Of a stretch of DNA of 64,000 nt, positions 19,432 to 29,066 are shown piece after piece (positions within the stretch are counted from its first letter, which is position 1; each line of letters opens with the position of its first letter). Origin of the DNA: Nesterenkonia lutea (lineage in GTDB: Bacteria; Actinomycetota; Actinomycetes; Actinomycetales; Micrococcaceae); NCBI RefSeq assembly GCF_014873955.1, contig NZ_JADBED010000001.1, positions 1,364,001-1,428,000 of the forward strand, in the 5' to 3' direction. The translations under genes were made by a program, and so were the position numbers. The notes under the pieces were generated by a model. That model saw only the letters and a program-made list of their open reading frames with translations. It ran no database searches and was not told where the DNA came from.

Positions 19432-20394
19432 ATGATCGTCGACATCGAGAACACCACCACCTCCAAGGTCTCCAAGAAGCTGCGTGAGCTGCGTGAGGCA
19501 GGCGGCGTGGTCGCCCTGACCCGGGTGCTCACCCTGGTCATCCTGACCTCCAAGGACAACGCCGAACCTGCCATCGCAGCGGCCAACCTCGCCTCCCGGG
19601 AGCACCCGTGCCGGATCATCGTGCTGGCCTCCGGCAGGACCTCCGATGCGACGCGGCTCGATGCCCAGATCCGCGTCGGCGGTGACGCCGGGGCCTCCGA
19701 GGTCATCGTGCTGGAAGCCTCGGGGGAGATCGCCGAGCAGAACGAGGCGATGGTCTCTGCGCTACTGCTGCCAGATGCTCCCATCGTCGCGTGGTGGGCC
19801 GACGAGCTTCCGGACGGAGTCAGCAAGACTCCCATCGGGAAGATCGCACATCGCCGTATCACCGACACGGCCATGGATCCACGACCACTGGATGCGCTGC
19901 GCCGGCTCGCCGCGCACTACAGCGAAGGCGACACAGATCTGGCCTGGACCCGGCTGACCCGCTGGCGGATCCAGCTCGCCAGCATCCTGGACACCCTGGA
20001 TCCTGACGCGATCACCTCCGTGACGGTGGAGGCCGCAGCTGACCTCCCCAGCGCCGCGCTGCTCTCGGCCTGGCTGCAGATGGCGCTCTCGGTGCCCGTG
20101 GAGCTCGTCTCCACGGCCGTGCCGGAGGACTCCGAGCTTCCCCTGACGCTGACCGCCGTCACGTTCCACCGTGCCACCGGCGATGTCAGCCTCTCCCGCC
20201 CCCGCGGAGAGGAGATCGCCGAGCTGCGCAGCGCCGACGGGCTGGTCCAGGGCATCCCGCTGCCGGTCCGCACACTCCAGGACTGCCTGGCCGAGGAGCT
20301 GCGTCGGCTCGACTCCGATGAGATCTTCGGCGAGGTGCTCAGCAGAGGACTGCCCTCCACCCAGCTGCCGATCGGATTCTCCCCTGCCGGCTGA
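19432..20394 (+). CDS. opcA: Glucose-6-phosphate dehydrogenase assembly protein OpcA
   Basis: OpcA is the actinobacterial and cyanobacterial partner needed for full glucose-6-phosphate dehydrogenase activity. The 320-residue protein carries the family features: VVALTRVLTLVI and ASREHPCRIIVLASGR in the first domain, and MVSALLLPDAPIVAWW followed by DTDLAWTRLTRWRIQLASI. The ATG has AAGGAG six bases upstream, starting within the zwf stop codon. It lies between zwf and pgl, the standard order. Confidence 0.95.
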   Translation: MIVDIENTTTSKVSKKLRELREAGGVVALTRVLTLVILTSKDNAEPAIAAANLASREHPCRIIVLASGRTSDATRLDAQIRVGGDAGASEVIVLEASGEIAEQNEAMVSALLLPDAPIVAWWADELPDGVSKTPIGKIAHRRITDTAMDPRPLDALRRLAAHYSEGDTDLAWTRLTRWRIQLASILDTLDPDAITSVTVEAAADLPSAALLSAWLQMALSVPVELVSTAVPEDSELPLTLTAVTFHRATGDVSLSRPRGEEIAELRSADGLVQGIPLPVRTLQDCLAEELRRLDSDEIFGEVLSRGLPSTQLPIGFSPAG

Positions 20395-20403
20395 GCAAAC
20401 GAC

Positions 20404-20409
20404 TATGCT
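20404..20409 (+). promoter_or_regulatory. -10 box for a leaderless upstream ORF before pgl
   Basis: TATGCT lies six bases before an ATG at 20416 that opens a 13-codon ORF running into pgl. It would give pgl its own promoter inside the cluster. Confidence 0.5.
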
Positions 20410-20415
20410 CGGTCC

Positions 20416-20457
20416 ATGAACCACACAGGACAGCCGCGAAAGGGCGCACAGACATGA
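20416..20457 (+). CDS. Upstream leader ORF overlapping pgl (13 aa)
   Basis: The ORF reads MNHTGQPRKGAQT and its TGA (20455-20457) overlaps the pgl ATG (20454-20456) as ATGA. It starts six bases after a TATGCT box, so it would be read from the very 5' end of a leaderless transcript, with pgl translated by re-initiation. The Shine-Dalgarno-like GAAAGGG inside the ORF would help. The arrangement is visible; translation of the peptide is inferred. The sequence shows no runs of a single amino acid codon as in an attenuator. Confidence 0.45.
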   Translation: MNHTGQPRKGAQT

Positions 20458-21257
20458 CAGATCCCGCGAACACCACGATGGCCGCCCCGCGCACTGAGAT
20501 CTACGCCGACAAGGACCAGCTGGTGACCGTGGTCGCCGAACGGCTGCTGGCGGTGCTGGTGGACGCCTCCCGGCACGCCGGGATCGCCCACGCGGTCCTC
20601 ACCGGAGGCAGCGCCGGCATCGCCGTGCTGGAGAAGGTCGCGGACCTGGTCACCGAGCCGGGAACCGAGACTCCGGCGTGGACGACCGTCCACTTCTGGT
20701 GGGGCGACGAACGGCTGCTCCCCAGCGATGATCCGGAGCGCAACGCCATGCAGGCGCATACGGCCCTTCTGGACCTGCTCATCGCCGAGCACGGACTGCC
20801 GGCCGAGAACATCCACCGCATGCCGACCTCCGAGGACGCGGCCACTCCAGAGATCGGCGCGGAGATGTATGCCGCGAGCCTCGAGGTCCATGCCGAGGAG
20901 GGCGGCCGCGCAGGCCTCGCGCTGCCCCGCTTCGACGTGCTGCTGCTCGGAGTGGGCCCCGATGGACACATCGCGAGCCTCTTCCCGGGGAAGGCCTCGC
21001 TGAACACGGAAGGTGTGGTCGCCGTGGGCGAGGACGACTCGCCGAAGCCTCCGCCGCAGCGCGTGTCGCTGACCTTCGACGCCATCCACAGCGCAGACCG
21101 CGTGTGGACCGTCGTCGTGGGCGCAGACAAGGCGACCGCGGCGTCCAGGGCGCTGGCCGGGGGCACCGACCCGCAGGAGATTCCGGCCACGAAGGTCCGC
21201 GGCGCCAGGGAGACGATCTGGCACCTGGACCAGGCGGCCGCGGCCAAGCTCCGCTGA
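20454..21257 (+). CDS. pgl: 6-phosphogluconolactonase
   Basis: Hydrolyses 6-phosphogluconolactone, completing the oxidative branch started by Zwf. The 267-residue protein of the NagB/DevB superfamily has VLTGGSAG, FWWGDERLLPSDDPERN (the DERxVP-type signature) and LLGVGPDGHIASLFPG (the GxGxDGHxASLFPG motif). The ATG at 20454 is fixed by GAAAGGG upstream and by the ATGA overlap with a short leader ORF. It ends the pentose-phosphate cluster. No gnd is in this window. Confidence 0.95.
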   Translation: MTDPANTTMAAPRTEIYADKDQLVTVVAERLLAVLVDASRHAGIAHAVLTGGSAGIAVLEKVADLVTEPGTETPAWTTVHFWWGDERLLPSDDPERNAMQAHTALLDLLIAEHGLPAENIHRMPTSEDAATPEIGAEMYAASLEVHAEEGGRAGLALPRFDVLLLGVGPDGHIASLFPGKASLNTEGVVAVGEDDSPKPPPQRVSLTFDAIHSADRVWTVVVGADKATAASRALAGGTDPQEIPATKVRGARETIWHLDQAAAAKLR

Positions 21258-21274
21258 CTCCACTCCCCCTGGGC

Positions 21275-21318
21275 GGTTGAGCTTTCCGGTGCTTACGCAG
21301 CGACCGGAAAGCTCAACC
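21275..21318. terminator. Bidirectional terminator and hairpin repeat, family B, copy 2
   Basis: GGTTGAGCTTTCCGGT (21275-21290) and ACCGGAAAGCTCAACC (21303-21318) form a perfect 16-bp stem with a 12-nt loop holding TTACGCAGCG. It lies between the convergent ends of pgl and secG, 17 and 15 bp from their stops. The same element, less perfect, is at 9716-9758 beyond another gene end. Confidence 0.85.
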
Positions 21319-21333
21319 AGCCCGGTGGAGTGG

Positions 21334-21585
21334 TCAGCTGTCGACGTTCACCTGGACCAGCAGCGCCAGGGCGACAACGATCAGGCCCCAGGTCACTCCC
21401 AGGGTGATGGTCAGCCGATTCAGGTTCCGCTCGGCCACGCCGGAGGATCCCAGTGACGAGGTCACACCGCCGCCGAACATGTCGGACATGCCACCGCCGC
21501 GCCCCTTGTGGAGCAGTATGAGCATGATCAGCAGAATGCTGATGAGTGCCAGGAGCACCTGAAGTGCGATGGTCAGCGCAGACAC
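21334..21585 (-). CDS. secG: Preprotein translocase subunit SecG
   Basis: An 83-residue membrane subunit of the SecYEG protein export channel. It has two transmembrane helices (about 4-24 and 58-78) around the SecG loop LLHKGRGGGMSDMFGGG (25-41). The start is a GTG at 21583-21585 with GAAAGG upstream. It follows tpiA by 73 bp, the usual actinobacterial and firmicute position at the end of the glycolytic operon. Confidence 0.95.
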   Translation of the reverse strand: MSALTIALQVLLALISILLIMLILLHKGRGGGMSDMFGGGVTSSLGSSGVAERNLNRLTITLGVTWGLIVVALALLVQVNVDS

Positions 21586-21658
21586 AGCGACCTTTCGTGG
21601 TGAATCGTGGGCGTATCAGCTACCAGGATAACCCGGGACGGGGTCACCCATGGGCCGC

Positions 21659-22477
21659 TCAGCCCTGTGCGCCGATGTGCTTCTCGAAGGAGATGATGTT
21701 CGCAAACTCCTCCGGGTCCAGGCTGGCGCCTCCGACGAGGGCCCCGTCCACATCGGGCCCGGCCAGGATCGAGGCGACGTTCTTGGACTTGACCGAACCG
21801 CCGTAGAGCACACGGACGGTGTCGGCGAACTCCCTGGAGTAGAGCTCCGCGAGCTTCTCCCGGATCGCGGCTGACATCTCCTGCGCATCCTCCGGGCCGG
21901 CGACCTTGCCGGTGCCGATGGCCCAGACCGGCTCGTAGGCCACCACGAGCTCGGTGAGCTCCTCGGCGCTGTGGCCGCGCAGCGCACCCTCGAGCTGAGC
22001 CAGGGTGTGGGACACATGGTTGCCGGCCTCCCGGACCTCGAGCCCCTCCCCCACGCACAGCACCGGAACGAGCTCGTGGCGCAGCGCTGCGGAGAGCTTC
22101 GCGTTGAGCTGTTCATCGGTCTCGCCATGGACCTCGCGACGCTCGGAGTGTCCGATGAGCACCTGGGTGCAGCCGAGCTTCTTCAGGAACACGCCGGAGA
22201 TGTCTCCGGTGTATGCGCCGGAGTCGTGCTCGGAGAGATCCTGGGCACCGTAGTCGATGCTCAGCTTGTCCCCGCTGACCAGGGTCTGGACTCCGCGCAG
22301 GTCGGTGAACGGAGGGAAGACCGACACCTGGACCCGCTCATGGTCGTGCTCGGCGTCGTTGAGGGTCCAGGCGAGCTTCTGGACCAGCGCGATCGCCTCC
22401 ATATGGTCGATGTTCATCTTCCAGTTGCCCGCGATCAGCGGGCGACGCACGAAAGCGCCGTTCTTCTGAGTGGTCAT
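21659..22477 (-). CDS. tpiA: Triosephosphate isomerase
   Basis: Interconverts dihydroxyacetone phosphate and glyceraldehyde-3-phosphate. The 272-residue TIM barrel has LIAGNWKMN (14-22, catalytic K20), [10 protein letters not shown] (electrophilic His) and [13 protein letters not shown] (catalytic Glu). A short N-terminal extension ([12 protein letters not shown]) precedes the barrel. The ATG at 22477 has GGAG closely upstream, and the longer in-frame extension does not look like TIM. It lies 73 bp behind pgk on the same strand. Confidence 0.97.
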   Translation of the reverse strand: MTTQKNGAFVRRPLIAGNWKMNIDHMEAIALVQKLAWTLNDAEHDHERVQVSVFPPFTDLRGVQTLVSGDKLSIDYGAQDLSEHDSGAYTGDISGVFLKKLGCTQVLIGHSERREVHGETDEQLNAKLSAALRHELVPVLCVGEGLEVREAGNHVSHTLAQLEGALRGHSAEELTELVVAYEPVWAIGTGKVAGPEDAQEMSAAIREKLAELYSREFADTVRVLYGGSVKSKNVASILAGPDVDGALVGGASLDPEEFANIISFEKHIGAQG

Positions 22478-22550
22478 GGAGAGGAGTTCCCTTTCAACGG
22501 TGGTGAGATCAGCGGTGACGTGTGCGGACGACGGCGGCAGAGCGCGTCGA

Positions 22551-23777
22551 TCAGGCCTCGAGCGCGTCGATGCCGGGCAGGGACTTGCCTTCGAGGTACT
22601 CCAGGCTGGCGCCGCCGCCGGTGGAGATGTGCCCGAAGCTGTCCTCGTCGAAGCCCAGGGCGCGCACGGCGGCCGCCGAGTCACCGCCGCCGACCACGGT
22701 GAACGCTTCGGTGGTGGTCAGCGCCTCGGCCACGGCGGCGGTGCCCTTGGCGAAGGCCTCCATCTCGAACACGCCCATGGGCCCGTTCCAGAAGACGGTG
22801 TTCGCCTGGGCGATCTCGGTGCTGAACGCTTTGGCGGTGTCGGGTCCGATGTCCAGACCCAGCGCTTCGGCGCCGGCCCGGCCTGATTCGAGGGCGTCCA
22901 CGGGGAGCACCTCGACCTCGGCGTCGGCGGCGAACCTCGACGCCATGACGATGTCGGTGGGCAGCACGATCCGGCAGTTCTGCCGCTCGGCCGCTTCCAG
23001 GAAGCCCCTGACGGTGTCGAGCTTGTCATTCTCCACCAGGGACTTGCCGATGCCATGGCCCTGCGCCTTGAGGAACGTGAAGACCATGCCGCCGCCGACC
23101 AGGAGCGTGTCAGCGCGGCTCATCAGGTTCTCGATCACGGCAAGCTTGTCGGAGACCTTGGATCCGCCGAGGACCACCGTGTACGGCCGCTGCGGGGCCT
23201 CGGTCAGGCGCTGCAGCACCCGCAGCTCGTCGCGGACCAGGTCCCCCTGATAGGCGGGCAGCTTCGCGGTGATGTCGGCCACCGAGGCGTGGCGCCGGTG
23301 CACGGCGCCGAAGGCGTCATTGACATAGGCGCCGCCGGTGCCGGTCAGGGCGGTGAGCTCGGCGGCGAGAGCCGCACGCTCGGCGTCGTCCTTGGAGGTC
23401 TCGCGCGCATCGAAGCGCACGTTCTCCAGCAGCAGGATCTGACCTGGCTGAAGCGCGGCGGCCTTCTCCTGGGCACTGGGACCCACGAGGTCTGAAGCAC
23501 GCAGCACGGGGACATCGGTGAGCTCGCCCATGCGCGCGGCCACCGGGGCCAGCGAGTACTTCGGCTCGGGCTCGCCCTGGGGGCGTCCCAGGTGCGCGGT
23601 GACCAGCACTCGGGCTCCTGCTGCGGCGAGCTTCTCCAGCACCGGCAGCGAGGCGCGGATGCGCCCGTCATCGGTGACCGCACCATCTTTGAGCGGCACA
23701 TTGAGGTCGGAGCGGACGAGCACGCGGCGGCCGTCCAGGCCTTCGGAGAGCAGGGAGTCAAGGGTGGCTGCAGTCAT
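22551..23777 (-). CDS. pgk: Phosphoglycerate kinase
   Basis: Transfers phosphate between 1,3-bisphosphoglycerate and ADP. The 408-residue two-domain kinase has [34 protein letters not shown], and [11 protein letters not shown] near the nucleotide site. The ATG at 23777 lies six bases after TACCCT, so pgk seems to have its own leaderless promoter. A strong hairpin in the 119-bp gap behind gap supports separate control of gap and pgk-tpiA-secG. Confidence 0.97.
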   Translation of the reverse strand: MTAATLDSLLSEGLDGRRVLVRSDLNVPLKDGAVTDDGRIRASLPVLEKLAAAGARVLVTAHLGRPQGEPEPKYSLAPVAARMGELTDVPVLRASDLVGPSAQEKAAALQPGQILLLENVRFDARETSKDDAERAALAAELTALTGTGGAYVNDAFGAVHRRHASVADITAKLPAYQGDLVRDELRVLQRLTEAPQRPYTVVLGGSKVSDKLAVIENLMSRADTLLVGGGMVFTFLKAQGHGIGKSLVENDKLDTVRGFLEAAERQNCRIVLPTDIVMASRFAADAEVEVLPVDALESGRAGAEALGLDIGPDTAKAFSTEIAQANTVFWNGPMGVFEMEAFAKGTAAVAEALTTTEAFTVVGGGDSAAAVRALGFDEDSFGHISTGGGASLEYLEGKSLPGIDALEA

Positions 23778-23783
23778 GTGATC

Positions 23784-23789
23784 AGGGTA
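23784..23789 (-). promoter_or_regulatory. -10 box of pgk (leaderless)
   Basis: TACCCT on the minus strand is six bases before the pgk ATG. It lies between the gap-pgk hairpin and pgk. Confidence 0.45.
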
Positions 23790-23833
23790 CCAATCGCTGG
23801 AAGGGACAAACAGGAATCGTCGGGCGCCGCACG

Positions 23834-23880
23834 GCAGAGGCCCCGGTCCCGACGAGGATTCGTCGAGCCGGGGCCTCTGC
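23834..23880 (-). terminator. Terminator between gap and pgk
   Basis: GCAGAGGCCCCGG (23834-23846) and CCGGGGCCTCTGC (23868-23880) pair perfectly over 13 bp, and the loop contains a further CGACGA/TCGTCG stem. It begins 17 bp after the gap stop codon. No U-tract follows. Confidence 0.75.
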
Positions 23881-23896
23881 GATCATGCGAGCTGGA

Positions 23897-25209
<1,313 letters not shown>

Positions 25210-25833
25210 TCAGGGAGTGAGCAGCCGCGAAGCGCCCGAGCGGGCTGCCTCCAGGCGAGCCGCCACGTCCTGCCAGTTGATGATGTTCCAGAATGCCTTC
25301 ACGTAGTCAGGCTTCACGTTCTGGTAGTCGAGATAGAAGGCGTGCTCCCACATGTCCAGCATGAGCAGCGGGATGGTGCCCACAGGCACGCCGTTCTGCT
25401 GATCGTAGAACTGCTCGATCACGACGTTGCCGCCGATGGGCTCATAGGCGAGGATCGCCCAGCCGGAGCCCTGGATGGTCAGTGCGGCCTGGGTGAACTG
25501 CTGCTGGAACGCCTCGAAGGAGCCGAAGTACTCGGTGATCGCGGCGGCGAGCTCGCCCTCCGGGCGCTCCTGGCCCTCAGGGGAGAGGTTCTTCCAGAAG
25601 ATCGAGTGGTTGGTGTGCCCGCCGAGGTTGAACTGCAGGTCCTTGAGAAGTTTGGGGGTCGTGGCGAAGTCGCCCTTCTCCCGGGCCTCTGCCAGCTTCT
25701 CGAGCGCGGTGTTCGCACCGGTGACGTAGGTCTGGTGGTGCTTGGAGTGATGGAGCTCCATGATGCGCGCCGAGATGTGCGGCTCCAGCGCGGCGTAGTC
25801 ATAGTCCAGTTCAGGAAGGGTGAAATCAGTCAA
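25210..25833 (-). CDS. sodA: Superoxide dismutase (Mn/Fe family)
   Basis: Dismutes superoxide in the cytosol. The 207-residue protein has the four metal ligands: H28 (MELHHSKHHQTY), H76 (GGHTNHSIFW), D160 and H164 (DMWEHAFYLDY). GGHTNHSIFW and the Gln-containing GSGWAIL favour manganese or cambialistic use, though metal choice cannot be settled by sequence alone. The start is TTG at 25831-25833 with AGGAGG five bases upstream, an unusual codon with an excellent ribosome site. The C-terminus SGASRLLTP is a short extension. Confidence 0.95.
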   Translation of the reverse strand: MTDFTLPELDYDYAALEPHISARIMELHHSKHHQTYVTGANTALEKLAEAREKGDFATTPKLLKDLQFNLGGHTNHSIFWKNLSPEGQERPEGELAAAITEYFGSFEAFQQQFTQAALTIQGSGWAILAYEPIGGNVVIEQFYDQQNGVPVGTIPLLMLDMWEHAFYLDYQNVKPDYVKAFWNIINWQDVAARLEAARSGASRLLTP

Positions 25834-26001
25834 AATGTCCTCCTAGTGACAGGGGTTTGTCGAGGCCGACAGCACCTCGACTCGCTGTTCATCCTATGCC
25901 GTCGCCGCATGCCCAGAAAGGGCCTGACCGCCTTTGGCCTGCAGTGTTCACCACTGGAGTAACTTGGCGGAGCACACCTGCGGTCTCCGTGACCTCGGCG
26001 T

Positions 26002-26982
26002 TCAGCCTTCGAGCATGTCAGGGGTCACGCTGGATTCGGTGCCGGGTATGTTCAGCTCGCCGGCGCGCTTGTCCGCCATGGCCAGGAGCCTGCGGATGCG
26101 ACCAGCGATCGCGTCCTTGGTCATCGGTGGATCGGCGAGACGGCCCAGCTCGTCCAGCGAGGCCTGCTTGTGCGCCAGGCGCAGCTCCCCGGCGTACTTG
26201 AGATGGTGCGGGGCCTCCGCGCCGAGGATCTCCAGGGCCCGATGCACGCGGGCACCGGCGGCGACTGCGGCCTGAGCCGAGCGCCGAAGATTCGCGTCGT
26301 CGAAGTTAGCCAGTCGGTTCGCGGTGGCACGGACCTCCTTGCGCATGCGCCGCTCCTCCCAGACCAGCAGGGTCTGGTGGGCACCCATGAGCGTGAGCAG
26401 CTTGGCGATGGAGTCCCCGTCACGGATGACCACGCGGTCCACGTTGCGGACCTCCCGCGCCTTGGCCGGTATGCCGAGCCGCCGGGCGGAGCCGACCAGC
26501 GCCAGCGCGGCCTCGGGACCGGGACAGGTGACCTCCAGGGACGAGGATCGTCCTGGCTCGGTCAGCGAGCCGTGCGCGAGGAACGCCCCGCGCCAGGCGG
26601 AGACGGCGTCAGCCATGGAGCCGTTGACCACCACGGAGGGCAGGCCGCGGACGGGACGCCCGCGCGCGTCCAGAAGACCGGTCTGACGCGCCAGCGCCTC
26701 ACCCTCCCGGACCACGCGCACCACGTAGCGGGAGCCGCGCTTGAGGCCGTTGCCGGAGACCACGATGACCTCGGGGTTGTGTCCGTAGACCTCCGTGACC
26801 GTGGTCTTGAGCCGTCGTGCAGTGGCGGCGTGGTCCAGCTCCGCCTCGATCACGATGCGACCAGAGATGATGTGCAGGCCCCCCGCGAACCGGAGCATCG
26901 CCGAGACCTCGGCCTTGCGCTCCGAGGTCGTCTTGACGTGCTGGCGGGAGAGCTCTTCTTTGACCGACTCGGTCAGCGCCAT
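26002..26982 (-). CDS. whiA: DNA-binding protein WhiA
   Basis: A 326-residue regulator with an N-terminal degenerate LAGLIDADG domain (for example [19 protein letters not shown] at about 28-46) and a C-terminal helix-turn-helix ([25 protein letters not shown]). In Streptomyces WhiA acts with WhiB in sporulation septation. In non-sporulating actinobacteria it is also conserved and linked to cell division. It is the third gene of rapZ-yvcK-whiA, a block found across Gram-positives, 74 bp behind yvcK. The ATG at 26982 is used. Confidence 0.95.
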   Translation of the reverse strand: MALTESVKEELSRQHVKTTSERKAEVSAMLRFAGGLHIISGRIVIEAELDHAATARRLKTTVTEVYGHNPEVIVVSGNGLKRGSRYVVRVVREGEALARQTGLLDARGRPVRGLPSVVVNGSMADAVSAWRGAFLAHGSLTEPGRSSSLEVTCPGPEAALALVGSARRLGIPAKAREVRNVDRVVIRDGDSIAKLLTLMGAHQTLLVWEERRMRKEVRATANRLANFDDANLRRSAQAAVAAGARVHRALEILGAEAPHHLKYAGELRLAHKQASLDELGRLADPPMTKDAIAGRIRRLLAMADKRAGELNIPGTESSVTPDMLEG

Positions 26983-27056
26983 ATGTGTTGTCCTCTGGTC
27001 TTCGTCTGATGCAGCTCGGTCATCGTACCCAATGCCCGACTCGTGGACGGCACGGG

Positions 27057-28112
27057 TCAGTCGGTGAAGACCTCGCTGAACGCGATGGCCAGCCTCAGCG
27101 GGTCGTGGGTCTCCGGGTGACCCGCCTTGGCGACGTCGTGATAGCTCACCTGCGCGCCCAGCACCTCAGCGGCCTCGGCAAACTCTGCACGCTCCCGGTC
27201 GGGCACCGAGGTGGGGTCCGCGATGATGCTGTGGACCCGAAGCCCGGGGGCGTACTCATGCAGGACTCGCAGGTGCTCAGCCGGGCTCATGCCGGCTGTC
27301 TCATCGGTGTGGGGTGAGAGGTTCATCACAATACACCGGCGAGCCTCGGTCTCATAGAGCGCATCTCGAAGCTCCGGGAGCAGCACGTGGGGAAGCACCG
27401 AGGTGTACCAGGACCCCGGTCCCAGCACGACCCAGTCGCTGAGCTCGATGGCCGTGAGCGCCTCTGCGCAGGCCGCGGCGTCCCTGGGGTGCAGCTGCAC
27501 GTCCCGGAGCCGGCCCAGACTGCCGGCATGGGCCAGCGCTACCTGCGAGGAGAGCCGCTCGCCGTTGCCGCCGGAGCTGCCGCTGCTGCTGCCGGGCCCA
27601 TCATCGGGTGATCCCGTGGCGGGTGCATGCGGCGGCGCGCCCTCGGGCGGCTCCACGAGTCCGGACATGGTCAGGGGCTGCCGCGACATGGGCAGCACCT
27701 GGCCGCGGGCGCCGAGGAGCGTTCCGGCCCAGCGAAGCCCCTCCACAGAGTCACCGATCAGCTCCCAGAGCGCCACGATGAGCAGGTTGCCCATGGCGTG
27801 ATCGTCCAGGCTGCCGGTGACACCCTCGCGCGAACGGAACCGGTGCTGCATGACCTGCGCCCAGGTGCGCCCCCAGTCCGTGTCGTCACACAGGGCGGCG
27901 AGCGCCATCCGGAGGTCGCCCGGAGGCAGCACGTCCATGTCCTGGCGGATCCGGCCTGATGAGCCGCCGTCGTCGGCCACGGTGACGATGGCGGTGAGGT
28001 GCTCAGCGGCGATGACCCGCAGCGCCGAAAGTGTGGCGGAGAGACCATGTCCTCCGCCCAGCGCCGAGACGCGGAAGCTGCCGCGGCTCGGCGGAAGCGG
28101 AAGCTGACTCAC
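27057..28112 (-). CDS. yvcK: YvcK/CofD-like protein (gluconeogenesis factor family)
   Basis: A 351-residue member of the UPF0052 family with the CofD-like fold. The N-terminal [17 protein letters not shown] (16-32) binds the nucleotide sugar; [13 protein letters not shown] and DGDLR-like [12 protein letters not shown] follow. Family members bind UDP-GlcNAc and help coordinate cell-wall synthesis with carbon source. Residues about 155-185 are a Pro/Gly/Ser-rich insertion not typical of firmicute YvcK. The GTG start lies two bases after the rapZ stop codon. Confidence 0.92.
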   Translation of the reverse strand: MSQLPLPPSRGSFRVSALGGGHGLSATLSALRVIAAEHLTAIVTVADDGGSSGRIRQDMDVLPPGDLRMALAALCDDTDWGRTWAQVMQHRFRSREGVTGSLDDHAMGNLLIVALWELIGDSVEGLRWAGTLLGARGQVLPMSRQPLTMSGLVEPPEGAPPHAPATGSPDDGPGSSSGSSGGNGERLSSQVALAHAGSLGRLRDVQLHPRDAAACAEALTAIELSDWVVLGPGSWYTSVLPHVLLPELRDALYETEARRCIVMNLSPHTDETAGMSPAEHLRVLHEYAPGLRVHSIIADPTSVPDRERAEFAEAAEVLGAQVSYHDVAKAGHPETHDPLRLAIAFSEVFTD

Positions 28113-28114
28113 CC

Positions 28115-29008
28115 TTATTCACGCCCCAGGTCGCGGTGAATCGTGTTGACCGTGACATTCGGCAGCTGCCCCAGTCGGCGGGCCAGCTCCTCCGCCACGG
28201 CCACCGACCGGTGTTTGCCGCCGGTGCAGCCCACCGCGATGTTGGCGTAGTGCTTGTTCTCCCGGCGGTAACCCTCGATCACCGGCTGGATCGCCTCGAC
28301 ATAGCGATCGATGAACTCGCCGGCCCCCTCGTTGCCGAGCACGTAGTCGCTCACGGCGGAGTCCTGGCCGGTGAAGGGACGGAGCTCGGGAACCCAGTGT
28401 GGGTTCGGGATGAAGCGCATGTCGGCGATGAAGTTCGCGTCCGCCGGGACCCCGTATTTGAAGCCGAAGCTCATCACGTTCAGCCGCAGCTGGACCGGAC
28501 CGTCCTCGTTGAAGATCCCGATGATCTCCTTGGCCAGCCCGTGCACGTTCAGCTCCGTGGTGTCCAGGACGATCTCCGCCGCGGCCTTGACCTCTTTGAG
28601 CAGATCACGCTCGGCGGTGATCCCGTCGAGGATCCGCCCGGAGCCCTGCAGCGGGTGGGGGCGCCTGCCCTGCTCGAAGCGGCGCACCAGGAGCTCGTCG
28701 GAGGAGTCCAGGAAGAGCATCCGGTAGGTCACTCCGGTGGCTTTGAGCTGTTCCAGGGCGCCGAGCATGCTGGAGAACAGGGCCCTGGTCCGCACGTCGA
28801 TGACCACGGCGAGCTTCTCCATCGACCCGGGGTGCCGCGAGATGATGTCGATCATCGTGGTGATCAGCTCCGGCGGGAGCCCCTCCACCACGTACCAGCC
28901 CAGATCCTCCAGGGCGTGGGCGGCCGTCGTGCGGCCGGCACCGGACATGCCGGTGACGATCAACAGTTCGTTCTCGGGAGGCTTCACCGGGGTCAGACCA
29001 ACATCCAT
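28115..29008 (-). CDS. rapZ: RNase adapter/nucleotide-binding protein RapZ
   Basis: A 297-residue P-loop protein with Walker A TGMSGAGRTT (19-28) and the C-terminal metabolite-binding domain with GCTGGKHRSVAVAEEL. In E. coli RapZ senses glucosamine-6-phosphate and guides RNase E to GlmZ; actinobacteria lack that system, so the role here is likely in cell-wall precursor control through its neighbour YvcK (inference). The ATG at 29008 lies six bases after TAAGGT, giving a leaderless start for rapZ-yvcK-whiA. Confidence 0.93.
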   Translation of the reverse strand: MDVGLTPVKPPENELLIVTGMSGAGRTTAAHALEDLGWYVVEGLPPELITTMIDIISRHPGSMEKLAVVIDVRTRALFSSMLGALEQLKATGVTYRMLFLDSSDELLVRRFEQGRRPHPLQGSGRILDGITAERDLLKEVKAAAEIVLDTTELNVHGLAKEIIGIFNEDGPVQLRLNVMSFGFKYGVPADANFIADMRFIPNPHWVPELRPFTGQDSAVSDYVLGNEGAGEFIDRYVEAIQPVIEGYRRENKHYANIAVGCTGGKHRSVAVAEELARRLGQLPNVTVNTIHRDLGRE

Positions 29009-29014
29009 GCTTAG

Positions 29015-29020
29015 ACCTTA
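29015..29020 (-). promoter_or_regulatory. -10 box of rapZ-yvcK-whiA (leaderless)
   Basis: TAAGGT on the minus strand precedes the rapZ ATG by six bases. It sits 46 bp after the uvrC stop, so the block has its own promoter. Confidence 0.5.
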
Positions 29021-29066
29021 GCCGTCCTGGCTCGCCGGGGTGAAGCAGGCGACCGGGCGGGGGTGC

